64,000 bases of DNA. Origin: Parasponia andersonii (lineage: Eukaryota > Streptophyta > Magnoliopsida > Rosales > Cannabaceae). The stretch covers positions 860,675 to 924,674 of the forward strand of contig JXTB01000018.1 of NCBI GenBank assembly GCA_002914805.1, given 5' to 3'. How positions within the stretch are numbered: position 1 is the first letter of the stretch; the number at the start of each line of letters is the position of its first letter. The position numbers and the translations under genes were made by a program. Positions 61,874 through 64,000 of the stretch are shown here, in pieces. A model generated the notes under the pieces. The model saw only the letters and a program-made list of their open reading frames with translations. It searched no databases and was not told the DNA's origin.

Positions 61874-62622
61874 TCCTTTCCCCCTTAAAAGAATTTTATC
61901 TCAAAATTCAGATACGACAAAGGTACAAGTAAAACAACAAGGGTAATAGTCAAATGAAAGTAAACCACTTATTGCAAGACGTAGGAGTGGTAAATTAATT
62001 ACTAATTAAATCATGAAGTGTGAAACATACACTTCTCACTTAATATTAGGATTCTGCCAATACAACAATGCCACACAAAGGTACATAATAAGGACGTTCT
62101 CAAAAGATATGGAATTGCAAAAAGACTCATCAATAGGAACAAGACCTTGACACAAAAGTTAGGAATCGATGACCCCAAATTGATAATTAATCACAGAAGC
62201 ACAAACGTTAATCAAGACTAGAAGCCAAAATCATAAGACTTCTATAACTAGAACAGTGATTGTTAGGAACTAATATAGTATAGCAGACCAAATGTTAGGT
62301 ATGTACAATACTGTCTTTAGATCACACCAGATCAATAACATACCGGGATAATTCCATTTGTCAACAGTTAAACTTGGTCTTAAATAATCACTGAGTCAAG
62401 AAACATTAACATAATTTTCCATCAACACAAGATGGACGAGTTTAGAGGTTAAAACGTCAACAAGAGTACAATGACATAAGTCATTTACTATTCCTCATAA
62501 TAAGCGAGTAATAACCATGTACACAAGACATTTCTAGTCAAGAACAAGACTAGAATTATTATAAATGGAAATCTCCAATACAGAAGCACTTGGTACAACA
62601 AATGCCAATAGAACCACTGTAG

Positions 62623-62662
<40 letters not shown>

Positions 62663-64000
62663 GCAAGTATCCACATAATACATATAATCCAAGGACTTTC
62701 CAAGTCTTTTACCCAAGGTAATATCACAAGGTATTATCTCATACCATAATTAAACCCAGAGACTCTAAGTCTCTTTGCCTAATATAAGATTATAATAACA
62801 ATCCCAAATTATTAATCACCTCTAAAGACTCTCTAAGTCTTTGGTACAAAAGGTAGTCATATAGAAATGACTCAATACCCAATACGCAATTAAAACAGGT
62901 AATAATACTACAATGCCCTAGAAATAAGGTTCTAATAGAATATGTTGTCTTAACCTCATTTTGTTTTAGAAATTATAAACAATTTTTTTGAAAAAATATT
63001 TTTGAAAACATTTGACACAAAATTAGGAGTATATAGGAATAGTACACCAATTCATAATAAGGTCTCACCTTGGCCATAGGTAAACTAAAATTAAACTTCA
63101 AGTATTTCTTTTATAAATATAATAACAATAGTCCAACAACTCTCAATATAGACTCACAAGTAAATTAATCTATACGTCATCAATTATACTACCACAATGA
63201 TATATGGATCTATTTTAAATCAAGTAATGAGTTACAAGCTGAACTCAATATCAACGAACTCAACGATAACTCTAATCCACAATAGATTTTAATCAGAGTC
63301 TCCAAAATTTCCTAGGAGTCAACACAAACAAAGTACCACTAGTAGTATTCGCCTATTAATGTAAAGAGGGAATACATCGATAAGATTAATTCTTGTCTTC
63401 ATCAGTCAATCAATTTCGTGTCTAAAACACCAATTCCACTTACTAAGCTAAGTAAGTATGATAATAAGAAGTTTTTCCCCGCTTGATATATAATTTACTA
63501 ATTAAACTATTAAGTACTTAAAATATGTCAATTTCTTTTAAATCATATTTAAATATAGTAGAAATTTTCTTAAAATTTTCAAAACTTTTCTGAAATTTTC
63601 AAACATCTTTCTCTAAAAGATCCAATAGTATATTTTCTTTTTGTTGGTAAACCATATTATGTAAATAGTTCCCCATAGTTCTTTATTAATGAAAAATTTT
63701 AGGTAATGTTTAAGTGAGGTTTTCTTTAAGCTTTATAACTTTGAGGTACCACACTCTGATAATTTTATTAAAAATAGTTTTAAAAGGTATTTTAACAATA
63801 GGAAGAGAACCTAAAAAATATTTTAGAAAATAATAGAGTGTGTCAAGTGTAATATATATATATATATATATATATATATCTATATTTTTAAAACCTCACT
63901 CAATCTTTTAAAGCATGTTTATAGGGAATATTCTTTTCATGTAGTGAATCGATTTATAATATGCACAACTCTATGAGTTTAAAAGTCCAAATTTTTAAAT
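61874..64000. other. Probable internal region of the same retroelement, non-coding
   Basis: No frame with retroelement motifs is seen. The stretch is AT-rich, with (AT)n at about 62626-62660 and 63851-63879 and repeated words of the type gactctnnaagtctttg (about 62690-62850). If the LTR call is right, this is the 3' internal part of a minus-strand element that continues beyond the window. Confidence 0.4.
62626..62660. repeat. (AT)n microsatellite
   Basis: Uninterrupted AT dinucleotides. Confidence 0.9.

Overview
This is a 64 kb piece of a plant nuclear genome. The genes have many short exons with GT-AG introns, the intergenic DNA is AT-rich and full of decayed transposons, and every recognisable protein is plant-like. 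I infer a dicot, perhaps a rosid, because the gene order matches my memory of Arabidopsis chromosome 4; the species cannot be told by eye. There are no prokaryotic operons, CRISPR arrays or phage genes. Two N bases (19769 and 61294) mark assembly uncertainty.

Layout. 1-5950 is non-genic: a TCGAAA-rich satellite-like array, a tRNA-derived SINE, a triple hairpin repeat and microsatellites. 6050-18050 holds three plus-strand genes: a ChaC-type gamma-glutamylcyclotransferase (GGCT2-like, 8 coding exons, 225 aa), the 20S proteasome beta-1 subunit (PBA1, 8 exons, 236 aa) and an AIG2-like gamma-glutamylcyclotransferase-fold protein (5 exons, 175 aa). 19073-29658 on the minus strand is a 29-exon L-arabinokinase (ARA1, 993 aa), which I could join exon by exon with frame kept throughout. 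29.7-35.2 kb is AT-rich and non-coding, with tandem palindromes and a possible non-coding transcription unit. 35280-36510 (minus) is a three-exon, 225-aa plant protein of unknown function.

36.6-47.9 kb is transposon-dominated: a 267-bp non-autonomous Helitron, a 1.5 kb element with long inverted ends, a second SINE, and a wrecked Ty1/copia element with mismatched LTR-like flanks. 48038-50206 is a second genic island: an intronless GT64 glycosyltransferase (minus) and a divergently transcribed DnaJ-type zinc-finger protein whose start codon looks damaged. 51.3-53.3 kb is a decayed hAT transposase. 53.3-64 kb is repeat-rich, ending in a copia reverse transcriptase/RNase H fragment cut by what looks like the LTR of a second, minus-strand retroelement.

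The genes are metabolic and housekeeping: glutathione turnover, proteolysis, arabinose salvage and glycosyl transfer. The main observations are the conserved trio with a proteasome gene between two GGCT-fold genes, the damaged 5' end of the zinc-finger gene, and several well-delimited non-autonomous transposons. I found no convincing new biological system.
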